Shown: positions 30,555 through 42,085 of the stretch, in pieces | Position numbering within the stretch: position 1 is the stretch's first letter | Layout: the number at the start of each line of letters is the position of its first letter | NCBI GenBank assembly: GCA_001599355.1 | Contig: BCGQ01000001.1 | Location: 1,863,135 to 1,927,134, forward strand | Source of the DNA: Nakazawaea peltata | Lineage: Eukaryota > Ascomycota > Pichiomycetes > Alaninales > Pachysolenaceae | Direction: 5' to 3' | Length of the DNA: 64,000 bases | Translations under genes and position numbers: made by a program | The notes under the pieces: model-generated | Told to the model about the DNA's origin: nothing | Seen by the model: the letters and a program-made list of their open reading frames with translations, nothing else | Database searches by the model: none

Positions 30555-33500
30555 TCTCGGGGGGTAGTTGGGGATAATTTTTCATTTTTCATTTTTCATT
30601 TTTCATTTTGCCTTGCCCTGTCTGATCACCCATTCTCTTGGTTCCAAGATCTGTCATTAATTATGCTCTACGTGGATGTTCTAAATCGAGTTTCATACAT
30701 ATACAAAGAACTCTCTTATTTGCTTTTATTTTACTACTTGCTTAATTGATTACCTCGTTGTGGATCAGTTTGTTCTAAGAAAGACTGGATGTGTCTTAGT
30801 CTGAAAAAAAGATAAAAAAAACATTGGGTTGAGATCGGCTATCCCTAAAGAGATGGCTGAAAACTTCTGATGGTGGTGGGATTGGGGTTCACTTTTCTTG
30901 TTCCCTTGAAAAATATATAGCTCTGCTTGCTTTTTTGTTGCAATTATTATATACGGTTGAGATAGATTTTATACAGTTTTTACTAAGACCTAGTCCTGTA
31001 ATATTTAAGAGTCTGTAATATTGAGCTGTGTTAAGGACACGAGAACTCCGCAAAAATTGATAGAGAAGTTTTTTTTTTCCCTCACATTAACAATTGTGTC
31101 AGAATATTTCAGCTTAGATATTATCAGGATAGTTAAATTAGCCACGATTTGAAAACTTGGTAGCTGACACTAAGGTTGGGAGCTTGAGAACTAAGTTATA
31201 ATCCCGCATCTACAACATGGCTGCTAACACACCTCTCCACTCGCCTTATTTAGGTGTTCCTGAGCAGAATCCTCAGAGAGCGCACGGTGCAGGTGGAAGC
31301 GTAATCTCTATCTCCCGGTAGTGATCTGGTAATTAACCCATCGTGCATATCTCATTTCAGCAGAAATTTATCTGAATTCATCAGATACCCTCATCAATTT
31401 GCCGAATAGCCATGTAAGCTACTATGATTTCGGTACCAAAATCACACGAGTGCACTAATTATCGGATCACCATCTTAGACCGTATAGTTTTATTACATCA
31501 CCTATTTTTTAGATCACCACTTTTCTGAAGTGACTTTTGAAGCTCTAGAATTTGGATAATTTTCATAACGGTGAAACTGTGTTCCTCTAGGCGATCTAGA
31601 AGCAGTTTCCCGTTTCTTGCTCCCACCCTACAAATTATCTTAGCAGATGAGAACTGGAAACAATAAACGCTGAACAATAGTCATAGCACGCAGGCTCTTT
31701 CTACCTTGTCCTGCAAATTTTAAGGTTTAGAGTCAGAATCTCTTGTTCCGAAGATAGCACTCCAATAAGAAGCTTTTCAGAACTTAATTTAGAAATAAGA
31801 ATGTCGGTACTCCAGCCTAACAAAAAAAAAAAGTAAAAAAACTCAAGTCTGTTTTCTTGGAAATTATGCACCATAAAAAGCAGCCAAAGATATATGCTCA
31901 AATGCATGCAAGACTACCGCTGCTGCTCAATTCAAGGGGTAGCCGTGTAAAATGCCCTGGCACACCCGTCAATTTGACCCCAGGTCGATGAGTAATGCGC
32001 AATGTCAGATTAGAAATTCAGTTACTCAATCACCAAATGAAGACTCTTCGCAAATATTTAAAAACCTACAAAACAACACGATTATTTCTTCAGCCAATTC
32101 ATAGACTGACAAAAAGATCGATAAGATCGATCAGTAACAATGTGAAGACTCCTATAGTAAGTTATGCGCATATCCCCTATTGAAGTAATGTATAAAGAAA
32201 AAAACCTTGCCCCTCGGGTCCTGTTTTTTCCTCTTTGATATGTGAGTACAGGAAAAAGTTCTGTAGCAAAAAATTGACTGAACGAACAGGAACTGCATAT
32301 CAGACCTCTTGACAAACAAATGTATGCTTGCTCAGCCATGACTGGCATCATCATACATCCTCGGGCCATGAATTGCATCAATATTTCAATTTATGTGCCT
32401 ACTAGAGATTTGCTATTGGAAATCGACATACCCGTCGTGTATAGAGTACATGTCCCAAAGAGTTGATGAAAGTGCAAGCCATATCCATTCTGGTAATTAT
32501 GCGCCATCCCTGTGCTAGTCAATAATAAGGATCGAGTTTGAAATAATATCGAAAGGTATTTGTCTCGAGGAATGATCCTCAATGCTATTATCTTTATACA
32601 GAGAATTGACTAAACTGAGGGTCTACCGTGAAAGGGTGTATCAGATTGCGTTATCAAGAATTAGAATTAGTTCTATATCTTAATTGAGTTAGGCAGTTCA
32701 CAATTCTGCCGCTTATATGATTATCTCAAACCTGATATCAATTTCAAATTCGATTTATATCCCGAAAACTTTGCAATCCAAGTTCTGACTGCAAGATTTT
32801 CGGACTTTTCAGGTTTACCTACATGCTGGTACATTGATCCAGCTGTTAAAAAGTTATTCAGCTGAAAAGAAAAAACACCTAAGACAGCGTATTCCGAATC
32901 CGCTCTGAAGATAAGGATCTGCGTTAAGTAACAACGATTATTATCTGCAAGATTCGGAACAATTATATTTATGAGCAATCTACGTTTTTTTGCTATGCCA
33001 ATATATGCGCTATCTAGCTTCTAGGGCTACTCTAGAAGACTTTTTGATGTTTTCCAAAATAAGAGAGACCTGAAAAGATCGACGTTTTAGGAATTGCGCC
33101 TTCAATTTAAAAGAGTTCTGATGGGTATTCTAGAGCGGATTCTTAGCCTAGAATAGGTAAATCATATATTGATTTGCAAGGCTCCGATCAAGTTTTGTCA
33201 GGCTCATGAATTAATAAGAGGATTAACAGGAGGTGATAGAGTTTAGTCGGCTATCTTGAGAAGAAGCTACCCTCAAACCTTAAACTGTAGAAATTATTAG
33301 GTAGGTATGAGGACCTAAAAAGTATGTCTGAAGTCGATGTTTTTGAGATTTTGGTTTGTTGTTACGTACGTAGACGTCAAAATTGTCAATGAGACAATTT
33401 GATCTTAATTGAGTGTCATATTAAGCTCATGACACAATAGGTCCGATAAATCAAAAAACTTTAACTTGACGGCAAATGAAGGAAAAAGAACCAAAGCATA

Positions 33501-34313
33501 CAATAGAGATGGCAGATCCACATACTTCACGTTCACGATTCAAAGTCTGGAAGTCGTAAATGATACGACTTTAATGTATCTCAATTACAGGATTTGCAAT
33601 GTTGGCAAAGAGCGGGAAATGTCCTCGTCGAAAGGCAAGGAGATTACATAATTAAGCTCTTGTTTATTTCCCCAACATTATTATGAGTGCTGTTTTTTCC
33701 TTTCTTTTGGATTTTCATTATATAATATTTAGACGATAAAAGCGCTTCTCGAAACGTAGTAAGATCAAATCCAGAAACACATCTTTAAATTGTAAGGGAG
33801 GCCGTTTAATTTATGCAGCAGTACTTTTGCCAAATCTGTTTTATGTCTGCCATTTTCTTGCTGACCCATGTAAAAAAAACTGCCTAACGAATCTTTTTGA
33901 ACAAAATTATAATTTCCCATTTAGGAAAATACCAAAGCAGCAACTTTTTACTGCTCGTTCCCACTTTCCATTTTCCACTTTCGTACTATGCACTGTAGGG
34001 CTGTCTGAGGTCGCCTATTTTTGGAGGAAGAAGAATAGAATGAGTCATTCTTAGCTCCTTCTCGTCGATTCCCAACCACCACCTATCAATTGCTTTTGCC
34101 TCCAGTTTCTGTATATTGTGTTAAACTACCTCAAATTCCTCTTCATAGTTGCCGTGTGCACTCCATTAACCTAATCAGGCAGCTCATCGATGTTATCCGT
34201 CGGAAGGGCTTTGACGCATTTGGAAGTGGGAAAAAGTATAAAAGTAAGAGTCACATATAACTAGGTGAAAAATCCAAGGTCGTCGCCTGCTCATCGGTGA
34301 ACAAACAGACACG
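30555..34313. other. 3.8-kb gene-free region
   Basis: Between the unknown gene and the ABC transporter. It starts with a TTTTTCA tandem repeat (30578-30611) just after the stop. The frames inside are short and mostly lack ATG starts. No RNA gene is recognised. The last few hundred bases hold the ABC gene promoter. Confidence 0.5.
30578..30611. repeat. Tandem TTTTTCA repeat 3' of the unknown gene
   Basis: Four full 7-bp units followed by a partial one, about 25 bp after the stop codon, in the presumed 3' UTR. Confidence 0.8.
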
Positions 34314-37300
34314 ATGACTGAGAATTCAGATGTTTTGTACGTAAGTGCAAAGGACCAAGTCAAGTTGACTGTTAGGAACTTACAAGTTTCCTTGTTGACT
34401 GATCTGAAGAATGTGGGGCTGGCTGGTCATCCCACAACTTGGAAAGATCGACTTCTATTCAAATCGAAGCCATTGCCTCTGGAAAACAAAGAAGAGGAAC
34501 TCGAAGTTAAAAAAATCATAGACAATGTCAACTTAGATGTTCATCCAGGTGAAATTCTTGCCATCCTCGGCGGTTCTGGAAGTGGTAAGACCACCTTATT
34601 GAATACTCTTTCTCAAAGAGTCACCTCGAACAAGTCTTTTGAATTCGGGGGGATGGTCACTTATAATGACCATTATAATATTAATAATATTCGTTACTCG
34701 TATCTTCTTCAAGATGATTCTTTTTTACCACATTTGACGGTATATGAGACCTTGAGATTTGCAGCTGACTTAAAACTCCCATCTACGACTTCCAAACTGG
34801 AGAAGAGGAGAGTTATAGAGACGATTTTAAAGCAATTGGGTTTAGAAAGAATATCGAGTACCATTATTTCGACAGCTCCAGGGGTCATAACCTTATCTGG
34901 GGGTGAGAGAAGATTAGTCAGTTTGGCTGTTCAATTGTTAAATAAGCCAAGTTTGCTTTTTTTGGATGAACCAACTACTGGTCTCGATGCAAACAGCTCG
35001 ATTAGATTGTTATCTGTTTTACAAGATTTAGTTAAAAGCTATAAAATAACCATTGTTCTCACTATCCACCAACCCAGATATGAGATTTTGCAAACCATTG
35101 ACAAAATCTCTATCTTAGCAAAGGGAGGAAAACTTGTATATTGTGGTCCAGTCGAGCCTTCTATCGACTACTTTGCTAAACTTGGGTATGTTATTGGTGA
35201 TAATGTGAACTTGGCCGATTTTCTCGTAGACCTTTCAATGAAAGATTTAAAATCTCTGGCTCTGGAAGAGGAATCCACTAGAAGAATTGAACGTCTCGTA
35301 GGTATCTGGGATTCCAAAATGGCTGACGTATACTCTCAAGAGCTGAAATACTTTGATACATTCTCGGCCAGACCAGAACTGGTCAAAATTCGTGAGTCAT
35401 GGTCGTTATTACTGGAAATAAAAACCTTAACTGAACGTGAAATATTAATCACCCTCAGAGACAGATTCTCTCTTATGATGCTTAACGGAGGAATTGTCAT
35501 CATAGCCATTTCCCTCGGTTGGTTGTTCTATAAACCTAAACATAATTTATCTGGTATAAGAGAGATCCAATCCCAATTGTATGTAAATTTAGAAGTGGTT
35601 GGATTTGCTCCTTTGTTTTACGAACTCTCACGGCTTTGGCATTCTGATGGTAAGTATTTCATCAGAGAACAAGCTGAAGGCATAGTTTCTGTTCCAGGTT
35701 GGTTAATAAGTCGTAGATTAGCTAAATTCCCCCTTGAAGATTTCCCGATTTCTTTAGTTTTCAGTTTAATCTCCTACTTTATGTGGGGGTTACGTTCTGG
35801 TCTGGGTCCCTTCATGATTTACTTTGCTGTAACCCTTCTCATCAATATTGGGGGGTTGGCCTGTGCCATGTTATGCTTCTCATTGGGGAATGATTTCTCC
35901 ACCTCCTCTTTAGTAACTAATCTTTTCTACCAATTACAGAATAATGGGTGTGGTTTCTTTGTAAATGCTGCTACTATGCCTGTTTATGTTAGGTGGATCA
36001 AATATACTCTGTACTTTTGGTATGGTTTTGGTGCCTTGGCCTCTAACCAATTCACCGATTGGATGGGAGAATGCCCTTACTCCACTGAAGCTGAATGTGC
36101 CGAATATTCAGGTAATTACGTCTTAAATTCTTTAGGATATCCAAGACATTGGATAAATCTTCCTATCTGTATCTTAGTTTGTTACTTCCTCTTTTTCTAC
36201 ATCTCTGCTGGGTTGGTTTTACATTTTAAGAGGTCCAATGTGACCATGTCAAAGCCAAAGAAGAACAATTACTTGCTAAAAGATAGTCGTAAACAAAAGA
36301 CAAAGCCTTTGACTGTAAATAACACCATTCAAAACTTATTAGTAGACATAAAATTATCAAACATTGAATTATGGGTATCACCTCGAAGATTTGATTTTGG
36401 AATTTTCACTATAGTTTACGAATATTTCAAAAGAAAGCACTTGAAGACTAACTTGTCTGAAAGTTCTTCGAAAGAGATGCCTAAAAACTCCCGTAAATTG
36501 TTGAACAACGTTACAGCAGAGTTTGATGCTGGCAAAGTAAATGCCGTTTTAGGTCCTTCTGGAAGTGGAAAATCGACTCTTTTGAACTTGATGGCAGGAG
36601 CCTTGAGTAATAAACGTTCCATCTTCTCAATGAAGGGTGAAATATTATTGAATGGTATGAAACTTCCGAAAGGTCAGAAATCGTTAGGTAAATTATGTTC
36701 TTATGTAATTCAGCATGACACCCATTTAATTCCTGTGTTGACGGTTCGAGAGACTCTTTATTTCCAGGCTAAGATCCGTCTTCCTCTGCATATCACAAAA
36801 GACCCACAACTGTTACATGAAAGAATCGAGGAACTAATTGTAAAGATGGGATTAAAAGATTGTGAGGACATTCCAATTGGAGATGATTTCAATAAAGGCT
36901 TGAGTGGGGGAGAGAAAAAGAGGGTGTCTATAGCTATTCAATTATTAGATAATAGTAAAATTTTACTCTTGGATGAGCCAACATCTGGTCTTGACTCATT
37001 CACTGCTAGTCAGATCCTCGGATTATTGAATAAACTTGCTGCGGAAGATAACAAGACGATTGTTTTGACTATCCATCAACCTAAGCAGGAGTTGTTCGAT
37101 CATTTTGGGAAAATTTTGTTACTCAGCAGAGAGGGTAATGTAATTTATAATGATCTGACGGAGAAATTGAAAGATTATCTCACAGATTTGGGATACCCAT
37201 GTCCAAAATTGACGAATCTTGCTGATCATCTGCTTGATTTAATGTCTCATAATCTCTCTGAGGATCAAGAAGTTTCACTGAAACGGATTGCCATGTTCAG

Positions 37301-38240
37301 AAATGAATACAGGAAATCTCGGGGCTTAACAGATAGACAATCCAAGCCTGAGTACACTGCAACCCATATGGATCAAGAATTTGTGTCTCTGATTTGTAGT
37401 AAATACCGGAGAAGCTTTGGTGAGTCGTTTATGGTATTGGCAAAGAGACAAATGTTGACTATGATCCGTGATCCAAACGTAATTTACTGTAGAGTATTAC
37501 AAATTGTAGGAACTGCAGGAATCCAGCTGATATTCTTCGCACCTTTGACGACATCTTATGATGGTATTGCCAACAGATTAGGTGTTATCCAAGAAACAAT
37601 GAACATGTACTATCTGGGATTCCTCAATAATATTTCCATCTACCCTCAAGAGGTGACTTACTTTACAACCGAGTATAATGATGGTGTTGTTGACTTGGAG
37701 AGTTTCTTCTTTGCCTACTTATTAATAGAGTTACCTTTTGAGATCTTTGTGTCATTGGCTTTCTCTGCTTTGGTTGGAATCGCAACAAACCTTTCAAGAA
37801 CCCCCGAAATGTTCTTCACAATGTTCTTTGTCTCCCTTGCAACAGTGAATTGTGGTGAATCTATTGGTATAATGGTAGTGACGATGTTTGAGAAATTAGA
37901 AGTGGCCGTCAATGTGTTAGCAAATCTCTTGATCATTGGAATTTTCATGGCAGGCACTATGTCATTACAACTGCCTCAATTCTTCCGTGGATGGAATTAT
38001 TTGAGTCCTTTGGAATATAGTGCAAAAGGATTATCTGTGCTTAGTTTCAAGAACCAAACGTTCCGTTGCGAGGCTGGAGAAAATTGTGTATTAAGTACAG
38101 GTGAGGCTGTTTTGGAATATTATGGGTTGAATTGCAATTTTAAGGTATATATGGGTGTTTTAGCTGTAGTATGTGTGATCTACAGAATTGTCGCTTATAC
38201 ACTTCTTTCCATTAAGATACGTATGTCATCGGCAGATTAG
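34314..38240 (+). CDS. Two-cassette ABCG transporter (YOL075C-like)
   Basis: 1,308 aa with order NBD-TMD-NBD-TMD. Cassette 1: Walker A GGSGSGKTT (86-94), signature LSGGERR (194-200), Walker B 'LLFLDEP' (214-220). Cassette 2: Walker A GPSGSGKST (747-755), signature LSGGEKK (863-869), Walker B 'ILLLDEPTSGLDS'. Each is followed by about six hydrophobic segments. Both cassettes keep canonical motifs, unlike full PDR transporters such as Pdr5 whose N-terminal site is degenerate. Length and plan match S. cerevisiae YOL075C (1,294 aa), a vacuolar-type ABCG protein of unknown substrate. Start ATG at 34314. FTR1 follows on the same strand. Confidence 0.88.
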   Translation: MTENSDVLYVSAKDQVKLTVRNLQVSLLTDLKNVGLAGHPTTWKDRLLFKSKPLPLENKEEELEVKKIIDNVNLDVHPGEILAILGGSGSGKTTLLNTLSQRVTSNKSFEFGGMVTYNDHYNINNIRYSYLLQDDSFLPHLTVYETLRFAADLKLPSTTSKLEKRRVIETILKQLGLERISSTIISTAPGVITLSGGERRLVSLAVQLLNKPSLLFLDEPTTGLDANSSIRLLSVLQDLVKSYKITIVLTIHQPRYEILQTIDKISILAKGGKLVYCGPVEPSIDYFAKLGYVIGDNVNLADFLVDLSMKDLKSLALEEESTRRIERLVGIWDSKMADVYSQELKYFDTFSARPELVKIRESWSLLLEIKTLTEREILITLRDRFSLMMLNGGIVIIAISLGWLFYKPKHNLSGIREIQSQLYVNLEVVGFAPLFYELSRLWHSDGKYFIREQAEGIVSVPGWLISRRLAKFPLEDFPISLVFSLISYFMWGLRSGLGPFMIYFAVTLLINIGGLACAMLCFSLGNDFSTSSLVTNLFYQLQNNGCGFFVNAATMPVYVRWIKYTLYFWYGFGALASNQFTDWMGECPYSTEAECAEYSGNYVLNSLGYPRHWINLPICILVCYFLFFYISAGLVLHFKRSNVTMSKPKKNNYLLKDSRKQKTKPLTVNNTIQNLLVDIKLSNIELWVSPRRFDFGIFTIVYEYFKRKHLKTNLSESSSKEMPKNSRKLLNNVTAEFDAGKVNAVLGPSGSGKSTLLNLMAGALSNKRSIFSMKGEILLNGMKLPKGQKSLGKLCSYVIQHDTHLIPVLTVRETLYFQAKIRLPLHITKDPQLLHERIEELIVKMGLKDCEDIPIGDDFNKGLSGGEKKRVSIAIQLLDNSKILLLDEPTSGLDSFTASQILGLLNKLAAEDNKTIVLTIHQPKQELFDHFGKILLLSREGNVIYNDLTEKLKDYLTDLGYPCPKLTNLADHLLDLMSHNLSEDQEVSLKRIAMFRNEYRKSRGLTDRQSKPEYTATHMDQEFVSLICSKYRRSFGESFMVLAKRQMLTMIRDPNVIYCRVLQIVGTAGIQLIFFAPLTTSYDGIANRLGVIQETMNMYYLGFLNNISIYPQEVTYFTTEYNDGVVDLESFFFAYLLIELPFEIFVSLAFSALVGIATNLSRTPEMFFTMFFVSLATVNCGESIGIMVVTMFEKLEVAVNVLANLLIIGIFMAGTMSLQLPQFFRGWNYLSPLEYSAKGLSVLSFKNQTFRCEAGENCVLSTGEAVLEYYGLNCNFKVYMGVLAVVCVIYRIVAYTLLSIKIRMSSAD

Positions 38241-38572
38241 TATTTAATTAGTTAGGAATATTATAATATTATTTATAGTGAGATTATTTATCTTGCTTTT
38301 GCTTTGAGAATTTGCGATAATCAGATATCTATTATCCTAATCTTGCTTTATCCTAATCTTCCACTACCCCACCATCCACTACCTCAACAGTCCAACACCC
38401 CCTTTGCTGCTTCAGTGTATCCCCTTTTTCCTTCTTACCCTATCAAGTAATTCATCACCTTCCTAATTAGGAATCCGAAAAAAACTTTTCTTCAAAACAA
38501 GCGAGAAACATCTGAGAGTATTGACAGGAGCGTTAAAGCGGTAAAAGTGGTGAGATCAAGGGCTGAAGCAAG
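38241..38572. promoter_or_regulatory. FTR1 upstream region
   Basis: 332 bp. ATCAGATAT at 38320-38328 matches 8 of 9 positions of the fungal iron GATA-factor site ATCWGATAA. TATCCTAATCTT occurs twice (38333-38344 and 38349-38360). Both are possible regulatory sites. The iron link is inferred from the gene downstream. Confidence 0.4.
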
Positions 38573-39730
38573 ATGAATATAGAGAACTACTTCAGCATCC
38601 AGGTGTTTTTCATCATTCTCCGAGAGGTCTTGGAGTCAGCTATCATTGTCTCTGTTCTTCTAAGTTTCTTGAGACAGAGTTTCACAAGTACCGATGCTCA
38701 TGGCGTGGTGACGATCAACATCCCAGAACTGAAGTACCGCGGTTTACAGAAACAAATCTGGTTTGGGTCAGCTCTTGGGTTAATCATTTGCTTTGTTATT
38801 GGAGTTTGTTTTGTGTCGATTTTCTACTTGATCGGAAATGATTTGTGGTCTGTGACCGAGAGATTATGGGAGGGAATCTTCAGTGTTTGTAGTAGTCTGA
38901 TGATCAGCGCTATGGGGTTGTCGTTGTTAAAAGTACATAATATGACTAAGAAATGGAAGTTCAAGTTATCGACACTCTTGAAACTGAAGCCTGTCACCAA
39001 AAGATCGTCATTTTTCTCCAAATTTGCAGACAAATATGCCTTGCTGCTCTTACCATTTGTAACTACATTGAGAGAAGGATTAGAGGCCGTCGTGTTTATA
39101 GGAGGTATTGGAGCCAGTGCTCCGTTGACCTCTATTCCTCTCTCTTTATTCCTGGGAGCTTTCTTGGGCTCTCTTATCGGCATCAGTTTGTACAAGAGTG
39201 GTAATAAGCTCTCATTACATTACTTTTTAATCCTGTCCACTTGCTTTTTGTATCTTATTGCAGCTGGATTGATGTCCCGTGGTGTTTGGTTCTTGGAATT
39301 GGAACAATATGTTCGTAAATGTGGCATTGATCCAAGTGAGACTGGTTCAGGTCCAGGATCTTATGATATTGCTAAATCTGTATGGCATGTTAACTGTTGC
39401 AATGGTTTGAAAGACAGTTATTGGATGTTGTTAAATGCTATTTTCGGTTGGACCAACTCGGCCACTTACGGTTCAGTATTGAGTTATAATTTGTACTGGA
39501 TCATATTGGTGCTTTTCTTGAACATGAAAATCTATGAAGAACATCATGGATACTTACCTTATGTTCCTCTCAAGATGCAGTTAAAAAGAATAAAGAAAAG
39601 AGTTCTGATTTACGACTCCATCAATGATAATAAGATATTACTTACAAATACTAGAACAGGTGATACTACACCGCAAGAAGAAGGAGAAGAAGAAGTTGAT
39701 CTGTTGTTAAACACCCGCAACCACAGATAA
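38573..39730 (+). CDS. FTR1: High-affinity iron permease (Ftr1 family)
   Basis: 385 aa with about seven hydrophobic segments. The iron-permeation motifs are both present: REVLE (17-21) and REGLE (167-171). The loop motif 'NDLWSVTERLWEGIF' also fits DLWxxxExxxEG. Ftr1 takes Fe3+ produced by a Fet3-type multicopper oxidase across the plasma membrane; the vacuolar paralog is Fth1. Length (yeast Ftr1 404, Fth1 465) and the short charged tail favour Ftr1. No ferroxidase gene is adjacent. Control by an iron-responsive GATA factor is possible from a near-consensus site upstream. Confidence 0.88.
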   Translation: MNIENYFSIQVFFIILREVLESAIIVSVLLSFLRQSFTSTDAHGVVTINIPELKYRGLQKQIWFGSALGLIICFVIGVCFVSIFYLIGNDLWSVTERLWEGIFSVCSSLMISAMGLSLLKVHNMTKKWKFKLSTLLKLKPVTKRSSFFSKFADKYALLLLPFVTTLREGLEAVVFIGGIGASAPLTSIPLSLFLGAFLGSLIGISLYKSGNKLSLHYFLILSTCFLYLIAAGLMSRGVWFLELEQYVRKCGIDPSETGSGPGSYDIAKSVWHVNCCNGLKDSYWMLLNAIFGWTNSATYGSVLSYNLYWIILVLFLNMKIYEEHHGYLPYVPLKMQLKRIKKRVLIYDSINDNKILLTNTRTGDTTPQEEGEEEVDLLLNTRNHR

Positions 39731-39892
39731 TTGGTTATTATTAATAGTGAACATGATTAGATTGCATTGACAGTTGAAATCCAATGTAGTAATTTAGTAC
39801 AGTAAAAATATTAAATGTAACATAGAATTGAATAGGTATAAAAGATAGGATCATATCCAATAATGCAATTAAGCAGAAACTCTAGTTAATAA

Positions 39893-40420
39893 TTACATCA
39901 AGCCAAAGACCAGGTATGGGAACTCGACAGTAGCAGTGACACAGGTGATGAATTCATCGTCCTTTGTATATGCTCTAGCATAAACGATATATTTTCCTGG
40001 AGGAACCTCGGCTGGGATCTCAACACTCTTAGTAATCTCATGAGCACCCTTCTCCAATGGACATTCCAAGTCAACCTCCTTCATTTGCTCACACAAGTCA
40101 AAGGTTTGATGCAACAATTTGATGTAACCATAACGAACGTCAACGTCGACATATGCTCCCTCTTCAATAGCCTTATCTAAGTATCCAAGACCACTGATTG
40201 TCAAATTTTCTCCCTTGGCAGGTGGGTTAGGAGAGATTTCCAAAGATGTGAGTTTCAATATTTGAGATTCCTCGGTATCGCAAATAGATACAGGGGAGTC
40301 TCCTGGGACAGGTTTCTCGGCAGTTGCTTTGAAAAGAGTAGGAATGAGCCCTGTGAATGGGTTAGCGGAGACCATAGACACGGCCAACGAAGTTAAGGCC
40401 AAATTTTTAATACAAACCAT
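39893..40420 (-). CDS. NPC2: Npc2-type ML-domain sterol transfer protein
   Basis: Npc2 is a soluble vacuolar lipid-binding protein that hands sterols to the membrane protein Ncr1. The 175-aa product has a signal peptide (about 1-19, 'IKNLALTSLAVSMVSANP'). The ML beta-sandwich has the conserved Cys at 'SICDTEES', 'FDLCEQ', 'LECPLEKG' and 'FITCVTAT' and the 'PPGKYIVYARAY' strand. Yeast Npc2 is 173 aa. Start ATG at 40420. A CAGCCCCTGTT motif lies about 200 bp upstream (40621). The gene ends 160 bp from the convergent FTR1 stop. Confidence 0.9.
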   Translation of the reverse strand: MVCIKNLALTSLAVSMVSANPFTGLIPTLFKATAEKPVPGDSPVSICDTEESQILKLTSLEISPNPPAKGENLTISGLGYLDKAIEEGAYVDVDVRYGYIKLLHQTFDLCEQMKEVDLECPLEKGAHEITKSVEIPAEVPPGKYIVYARAYTKDDEFITCVTATVEFPYLVFGLM

Positions 40421-40683
40421 GATTGATTGATGGGTTGCTTCTTATCAATACAATCTCAAGTGACTAATTTAAGCAGCTTAAATGAGTTTGCCTCAGGTTG
40501 CTGTTAAATTGTAATTTGCTCATATTGTAGCAAAGCTGAGCTGAGCTAAAGCTGTGAAGGGGCTGAAACTGTGCGAAGGGAGCTAACTGTGAGAAGCGAG
40601 CTAACTGTGCGCAAGCTCTCGACAGCCCCTGTTTAAATCCTTACTACATTTGTTATTCGGTACACTACCTTTTATTGTCTTAT

Positions 40684-41811
40684 TTAATCTTCGTAATAAA
40701 TCAATTGCTTGGCCTTAGAAGAATCCTCAAGAGCTTTCATATATTGCTCAAGGAACTCCTCATCACTAGTAGTAGAAACACTAATATCTTTATGAGAGAC
40801 ATCGAAATCCTTGATAACACCTTCAGCCATCATAGACGAAATAGTATCGGTGATCTTCTTCTTACCTTCGAGATCTCTTTCAGAGATTGCGGTGATCCAA
40901 AATCCGTACAGTTTAATATCCTTGAAAATGAGCAAAGATGTTGGAAGTTGAACAGGTCTCATGGACATACCACCGTAAGTAACAATGGCTCCTCCCAGAG
41001 ACAATTTTCTAGCAATTCCTGTAGATGAAGATCCACCAACCAGATTCAAAGCTAAAGGTACTTTACTTCCTTTAGTCCACTCTTTGAAAGTAGCGGTGAA
41101 TTCTTTGGATTCATTCTCTTTGTCGGTAATCACTTTGGTGGCTCCCATATCGTACAATTCTTGTTTCAATTCTTCGAGATCTGGTCTCTCTCTGACAACG
41201 TTGATAGTATTAATTCCCAAATGTTTAGCGATCTGAATGACATATTTTCCAACACTTGAGTTACCAGCATTTTGAATGACCCAATCTCCAGGTTTAACGT
41301 CCAGGAATTGAGTAAGCATAAGGTATGCAGTTCCCGGATTAACAGAGATTGTAGCAGCTTGATTTTTCGAGATGGTCTGAGGAACCTTAATGAATTTATC
41401 AGAAGTTCCAACGGCATGAGATCTCCAAGTTCCGAAATTGACACGCTTTGGAATACACCAATCTCCAATCTCAAAATCAGTGACTTCAGGTCCCTTTTGA
41501 ATCACCTTGAATAAACCTTCATTACCCAGACAAGCGCTTGGTTCAGATGTCTTCAATTCTTCGGTGGTAAGTGGAGGCTTACTTGGGTAAACACCTTGAA
41601 TTTGATTCAAATCAGAAGGATTGATAGGATGAGCAACAGCTTGTACAATTACTTCATCACCCTTGGCATCTTCAATCTCATACTTATGCAATTTCAAAGC
41701 CTTCTTGACGTCGTGGTCGTATTGTGAATAAATAATAGCTCTGGATGTAACCATTGATCTGACAAATTGGTGGTTCAATTGGATCTTTCTTCCAAAGGAT
41801 GTTCTAAGCAT
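40684..41811 (-). CDS. ETR1: Mitochondrial 2-enoyl-thioester reductase
   Basis: Etr1 is the NADPH-dependent trans-2-enoyl-ACP reductase of mitochondrial fatty-acid synthesis (MDR superfamily), needed for lipoic acid and respiration. The start is the ATG at 41811 (MLRTSFGRKI), giving 375 aa; longer in-frame sequence upstream lies within the promoter. The basic N-terminus ('MLRTSFGRKIQLNHQFVRSM') suits mitochondrial import. Family blocks are 'HPINPSDLNQIQG', 'NEGLFKVIQ', 'NPGTAYLMLTQF', 'QNAGNSSVGKYVIQIAK' (cofactor site) and 'LNLVGGSSS'. A TATATAAA box (41861-41869, minus sense) sits 50 bp upstream. Confidence 0.92.
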   Translation of the reverse strand: MLRTSFGRKIQLNHQFVRSMVTSRAIIYSQYDHDVKKALKLHKYEIEDAKGDEVIVQAVAHPINPSDLNQIQGVYPSKPPLTTEELKTSEPSACLGNEGLFKVIQKGPEVTDFEIGDWCIPKRVNFGTWRSHAVGTSDKFIKVPQTISKNQAATISVNPGTAYLMLTQFLDVKPGDWVIQNAGNSSVGKYVIQIAKHLGINTINVVRERPDLEELKQELYDMGATKVITDKENESKEFTATFKEWTKGSKVPLALNLVGGSSSTGIARKLSLGGAIVTYGGMSMRPVQLPTSLLIFKDIKLYGFWITAISERDLEGKKKITDTISSMMAEGVIKDFDVSHKDISVSTTSDEEFLEQYMKALEDSSKAKQLIYYED

Positions 41812-41956
41812 TCTTGTTACTTGTCTTCGTCTGATGATTTTCCAAGCAATTGCCCTCTCTTTTATATAGCAACTTTCTCCCTTATTAAAGGCTCCCCACT
41901 TCCGCAAGACATTTTTCCATTCCCCCCATCGAATAGATAATTACTTGATATGGGAT

Positions 41957-41969
41957 AATAGGGGCTGTC
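41957..41969. promoter_or_regulatory. CAGCCCCTATT motif (reverse orientation) upstream of ETR1
   Basis: AATAGGGGCTGTC, the reverse complement of GACAGCCCCTATT seen in the VPS28/TFA1 and RPS15/RPP2 spacers. About 150 bp before the ETR1 ATG. Contains the CCCCT core of the stress response element, but the conserved part is longer. Confidence 0.45.
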
Positions 41970-42085
41970 CGGGTATGGAAATGGCGCGGAACCCGTGTGT
42001 GAAAAGGGGCTACCTGCATCCCCTTAAGCTACGCATCTCTATAAGCTACGGCTATATGTCAGATGAAAAGAATTGATTACTAATA

